The position numbers and the translations under genes are program-made. The notes beneath the pieces were generated by a model. That model did no database searches. It was not told the DNA's origin and saw nothing but the letters and a program-made list of their open reading frames with translations. This document shows, one piece after another, positions 24,101-30,100 of a DNA stretch of 64,000 nucleotides. This stretch comes from Sphaerolaimus hirsutus (lineage: Eukaryota > Nematoda > Chromadorea > Monhysterida > Sphaerolaimidae): NCBI GenBank assembly GCA_964036195.1, contig OZ038452.1, positions 14,130,704-14,194,703 of the forward strand, in the 5' to 3' direction. How positions within the stretch are numbered: position 1 is the first letter of the stretch; every line of letters starts with the position of its first letter.

Positions 24101-27100
24101 TTCGATGCTTGCGTTTTTTTAAAAACGTTGTTTTTTGAAACGAACGTTTGAAAAAAAAACGCCAGCCATCCGTAGTCCTAACAGTTGAATATGAAAAATA
24201 GATAACTGTGCAGTGGGAAATGCGCGCTTGTGCACAAAATTTTGGCAAACTCCCTACAAAATCACTGTATAAACGTGCCATCTCCGTCTCCTAGATGGGG
24301 ATCGGGATTGGGATTTGAAACATTTCGGGATTGGGATTGAGATTTTAAGATTTCGTGATCGGGACCACAAAATCCCGAAATTTTTGGGATTCAGTATCGG
24401 GATCCCCTTTAAACCCTAGCTATGACCATGAATGATGCCAGGGGACATGGCACCATGGCGCTATGCCTATGAATGGTAAATACCAGAGTCCCAAAACCTA
24501 GTCTTGTTTGAACCCAAACGGTCTACTATTGTTTTTATCAGGCCGAGCAGCAGGTCGCTGGTGCAACTGAAAGTGGGCTGAATAGAAAGCGTCGCAAAAG
24601 TTCATTAGATGGAGAAAAGCCAGAAGTGGTTGGCAAAAAGTTGAAGGACATTCAACGTAATCAGGTGAGTAAACTTTCATGTCTATTTAGGTCAGTGGTT
24701 TAGTAGATTTGGGCCCCTGCGGGTTTTCAAATAGACACTGCACACAAAAAACAGAGGGTCGCTACAAAACGAAATTTGCTAGCCACGAAAACGCACTTTA
24801 GCCAGTGATTTAAAAGAGGCGAGCCATGTTGTCCGATTTTTTAAAATCTTATTTTTAAAAATCACTTGTCAACCCTGAGGTAGTCACATAAAATTTTATC
24901 GGTAACGGCAGTATAAATACAAACGGACATATCCAAAAATTGTTATGGACAGTTGCCAACTTCTCGTAAGGTCCCTCCCCGCAAAACTCATGATTTAGGG
25001 ACATCCTTCGTGCTGGAAGCTGTGCTGTACAGTGGATATTTTTCGTTGCGTATTGTTTATGTATTTAACTGTGCACCTAGCACGCGTGGTTCACGCTGGA
25101 ATCATACCAACCATATTTAACGCATGCAACTTTCATAAAAAGACAAAAGAGTTCACTGCCGCTATTTTTTTAAATATTCGTAGAATACGTTCACCGTTCA
25201 CACATCACACCAATGAATTTGCAATCGTTTCACAAAATTTGCATGCTTAAATTATAATTGGCACGCTTCCAACGTGAGACATAAATAAGTGCTAGTGCGG
25301 AGTATCAAGTCCGCCAAGAATATGTATTTTCAATTCCGCAGAAAGTCCTGCGGAGCAAAGTGTGGGCGGCATTTTCCGAGGTGAAAGTGATCGATAAGAG
25401 CAGGGGTCACAAGCTAACACAGTGTGATCTGTGTGGCACACAAATCGAAATTTTAAAGTCCAGCACCTGGCCACTGAGGGGACATTTGGATAAGTATCAT
25501 CCGGTTGAGTGGGGGGATATTTCGCGTGGTGAAACGGCTGTGAAACGGAGACCGGGGACCTCCTGCGGATTAGATCCTGAAGGGGTTAGTAGATTGGTAA
25601 ATTTTGCTGCCCACAAGCACTCATATACGTACATTTGGTGCCCTAATGCATACTTGAAACGGGTTTAGTAGGGGGAGGGTAAACTTGAAATCAGCGGTTT
25701 TGTAGATTTGGACCCCCGCGGGGGTTCATTTAGATAGTAAACAGGTTGTGAGTTCACATTGTAAGTGTACATTATTGCATCAAAATGAATTGCTCCATCG
25801 GAGTCATTTCAATGTAGAACCCTATAGAATTGTTGTTCTGCTGCCAGTTCCGCAAATTGAGAAGTGAGAAGTAAAATGGCAAAAGCGAAGTAAAATGGCA
25901 AAAGTGAAGTGAAATGGCAAGTAAATTGGCAAAAGCGAAGTAAAAAATACATAAATAAAAAGTGATTTCTTTTCGCTTTTGCCATTTTACTTCGCAATTC
26001 ACTTCGCTTTTGATATTTTACTTCACACTTCACTTCGCTTTTGATTATGCCTTTCTTACAAAATGTATAATCGTTGATAATACCACACCGCGTCGCGGAA
26101 AACATTCAGTGCGGCAGGGTTTATCATTTTATAACATTTCGAAAGAATAGCCATCGAAATGAGAAGTTGTTGGCACTTTGCCAATGTTAACTTTTGCTTT
26201 TAGCGGTGTTTCCGCCGACACTCACATTGAGCACGTCTACACGAACAATGCGCAACAACATGCCTCAACAAAATGCAACATACGCAGCCGGACACGCCGC
26301 CGCCTACGCCGATCTTTGCTGGGACGCCCGGCTGCTCCAGCAGCGACGCGAGGCCAATCGAGGTAGTCGCGACGCCCAAGCGAATCGGCTCAGTTACCGT
26401 GTCCAAACCGGAAAGGGGCATCTATTTTATGGCGCGTAGGAAGAGTAGGCGGGGCGTGGTCCGCTCTCTCGGCTTGCTCGTCAGGTCAGTGCTGGGGGTG
26501 GGCAACGGGTAAAATACAATCGATTTGACGCCAGGGGTCTCCAAGAGGGAGGGGGTGCCCCCCCCCCAAATCCGCCAGCTATTTATCAGTTCCGAACCAC
26601 AAAGTTAAGCTACTATCCCTTGAGCCACCTGAAATCCATCTGCTATCAATCTATTTATGTGGAGCAAATTTTGAGCGATTTTTCCTTAATTTTTTAAGTC
26701 GCTAAATTTTGCTCCGTTTTGAAAAATTTTGCTTTCAAAATGGCTATTTTCGGCTGTATGGTTTTATGCCTATTTGAACAATTTTAACCTATTTGGCTAC
26801 ATTTAACCAACCTAGTTTAGCGATTTTTCCCCTTTCTGCTTCTACATCTTGAAAAAGCCTATATATTTTGCCCCCGCGAGCCCTCCCCCCAGAAAAATGT
26901 TCAGCTATCTATCCCTCCGGAGGAATGATTTGCTATCCATCCAGCCCCCTAAAGGGTTAAAATCTTGGAGTCCCCTGCTTGATGCAATACTATATTCTAC
27001 CACTTTCTACTTTCCTTGATACAAATAAATACTTATGCTTGAAATTTGAATTTGATGGTGCGAATTCCAGCGTCTTTAAGCATGTTTCCAGTGATTCCAG

Positions 27101-30100
27101 CGCCGTACCCTAGCACTAATTCTCTACACAGAATTGTATGTATAGCGTAATTTCCGTAGACATTAAGTAAATATTATCTTATTCGACGCCTTAAAGTATA
27201 CTTAAATATCATTTAAAGTATACTTAAAGTATAGTATACTTAAATATCATTTGACCTTGTTTGAAACTGGTTTTGTAAGTGTGAGTAGGAACCGTTGGCT
27301 GGGCATCAATTGGTCCGAAAAATTGGCCCACAGTCCGAAAAAATTGCAATTTAGTAGGTGCCGCGCGAATCCCCGACCGCTTTACCCTTTTACCAATTGA
27401 TGTTTAGCCAATGGTAAATATCAGAAAAAGGTAAAAGGAACTGACAAAAAAATGAATCCAAAAATCCGGTACCCACGTACCCTGTATCTAATGGAAAAGC
27501 TGTGTCGGGAGCTTTATCGCCACTGCCAATAATTGGAAGTTGGCCAGGTGCACGTGGGGGTCCGCGCCCGCCGCGAGAAGCTTCACAGTTTGCAACGCTC
27601 ATTTGTTCGCTCATGGTGCACAGTTATTAGCTTGTCTGCGGTGAAGTGACAGTGTGTGTGACAGTATACAGTCATACATGTGTTCAAATCCTGAAAGACA
27701 CTTGACTAAATTTATTTTATTTTAATTACAGTGAAAAATGTCACGTACAGAGAAAAACCGGTTTGAAAACGATTTTGGCTGTTTTTCAACGAAGTTCACG
27801 TTGCCAAATATTGTCTAAGTTTGCGTAAGTTAGATTATTGTTGTACTCCAGTTACTTGATAATGAACACTCATAATTCACATTGGCAGCGTGCTAACCGT
27901 AATACGCTCACGCGATTGCTGTTAAGTGATAAATAATCTTTGCATTGTAGCAGCTGTCGTGATTTTGTCGATATAATTTTGTCACATGTTTGAGCGGTAG
28001 TTGGCATGCTGCCAACGTGACTCAAGCAGTGTCAAATTGCCGCAGGCGCACCGCACTGAATTTTTGAGTTGTGTCCGAACGATTTTTGTATGCGGAAATA
28101 AGACATCTACCGAAAGCAAACGAGTTGTGCCCACGCGAATTGCTTAAAGGATACGGACTTGAAACTTTTTGGTGGGCCTGTTTTTCATCCAAAAATCGCA
28201 ATTTCTGAAGATAGGTATGATCGCCAAAGCGGAACTAAAAGACGTTCGGACGCGTGACTCTAAATTTCAGTGTGCGGTGCGTAGCAATGTAAGAAGCGCC
28301 AACAGTTTGGCGCGAAATGTCAAAAGCGCCACGGCGCTTCTCTGACTCCCAGCGCCAGGCGCCACAGGAGACAAGCGCCATGCCCATGACGCTTTCTAAG
28401 GTTGCGGCGCCGAGCTTTCTGAGGATTCGGCCACTTTCATCATTTCGAAATTGAAATATTCCCAACTGCAGGCATCGCCGCGTGGCCGGTCGCAGCGGCC
28501 GAAAGTGGTCGCGTGCTTACGTCCGTTTGTGGAAAAGGCGCGGTCATTTGTGCTTCCGTCGGGAGGCTCGACGGAGTGAGGAAAATTCCGAGTTTTCGGC
28601 GACCGTCCATGTCGAATTTGATAGTGCATCTGGCGCCGACGCGTCTAGTTTGCGGTTGGTGGTGGGGCAAATGTTTGGGGTTCAAATGGGATGATATGAG
28701 GGGAGAGAAAATGCTCGAATTGCCGAGGGTTTTTCTATTTGATGTTCAGCCGTGGCGATGATGTGTATCAGAGTGGCGGCACAGCGAACTTTCTTGAGTT
28801 AAACAGGGGACACGCCAGGTCCGGCAGCCAAAAGGTGTGTCGGTTCACTCCTATCACTCCGGTTCTAGGGGGGGGGGGGGGGTAAAAATTTTAAATTTTG
28901 GGGGAATATACTCTAAACGCCCCTACAACTATACACTGCATGGGGGCGTATCCAGGATTTTTGAGCGGGGGGCTGCTTGTTTACGGAGGCCGGCGAACGG
29001 GGGGGGGGGGGCTCAGCCCCCCCCCCCTAAAATTTTCACCTATACAGTGACAGAATGGCGCCATGGCGCCGGCGCCATTCGTAGGCGCCACGCCAGGAAC
29101 CGCGTAAATATACATTCATATACAGCGACAGGCACAGAATTGTGCAGATTTTCAGAGATTTATGTCTACATGGCTGACCCGCTGACAATACCATGTGTGC
29201 GGACGAAATTGCGTGCTTGCGCGCAAAATTTTTAGGGGCACAGCGAAAAATATGTACTAAAAGTAGCATTTTCCGGGAATTTTTAGGTCTCACACCGGGA
29301 ACGGGGGGGGGCTGCAGCCCCCCCCCCGCCCCCCCTGGATACGTCCTTGCCGGCGACCCACCTGAGTTCAACTTAAAATCGAAATTTGATCTGGAACTTG
29401 TGTATGGGTGTAAAAGATACACAAGTACCAGATAAAATTTTGATTTTCAATTTGTTCTTTAATACACACCTCTTACAGCGGTATTTTTGCTGTCCAGTGC
29501 CGAACCTGAACAGTGAATTTTCAAAAAAAATCAGTTTATTTTTGCAGCGGTCCACTCTCAGGGGGGTCGCCAGGGGGTTCAATCTTCCGTGTAAAGTATT
29601 GGGGGTGTCGCGTACACCCCCTCCAAATTTCGATCAATTCCACCCAACATTTCAAGTTTGGCAGCCGGAAAACACGGGGTACCGAACCTCGCGCGGACAG
29701 CGGTTTTAAAAAAAACATTCTTGTATACGGCGACCCACACTCAGGTGGGTCGCCGGGGCCCCCTCTGCAGTGTATAGTCGAAAGGGGGTTTAGAGTATAT
29801 TTCCCCAAAATTTCAAATTTTTACCTTGGCTGCCGGACCTGGCGTGTCCCCTGTTTATAATAAATACATAAATAAATATCTCGGGAACCGCGCGCACTAT
29901 GAGGTTTCTGGAACGCCTCAATGATTTCACCAGTTGCAATCACAACAGTTGCATGACATTTCACATTCAAAATCGTCAGTAGTGATGTTAAAAGCGTCAG
30001 GACTTTTAAAAGCGGTTAAAAGCGGCAGCCCCCCCCCCCCCCGCCCCCCCCCTGGATACGTCCTTGACTCCAGATAGATAGATAGCTGAGCGATTGGGGG

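Noticed and set aside
25032..25250. Frame with a signal-peptide-like start (MDIFRCVLFMYLTVHLARVV)
   Set aside because: It lies in the TGTACTCCAG foldback repeat; the same sequence type recurs at 17893 and 40463 without a conserved frame.
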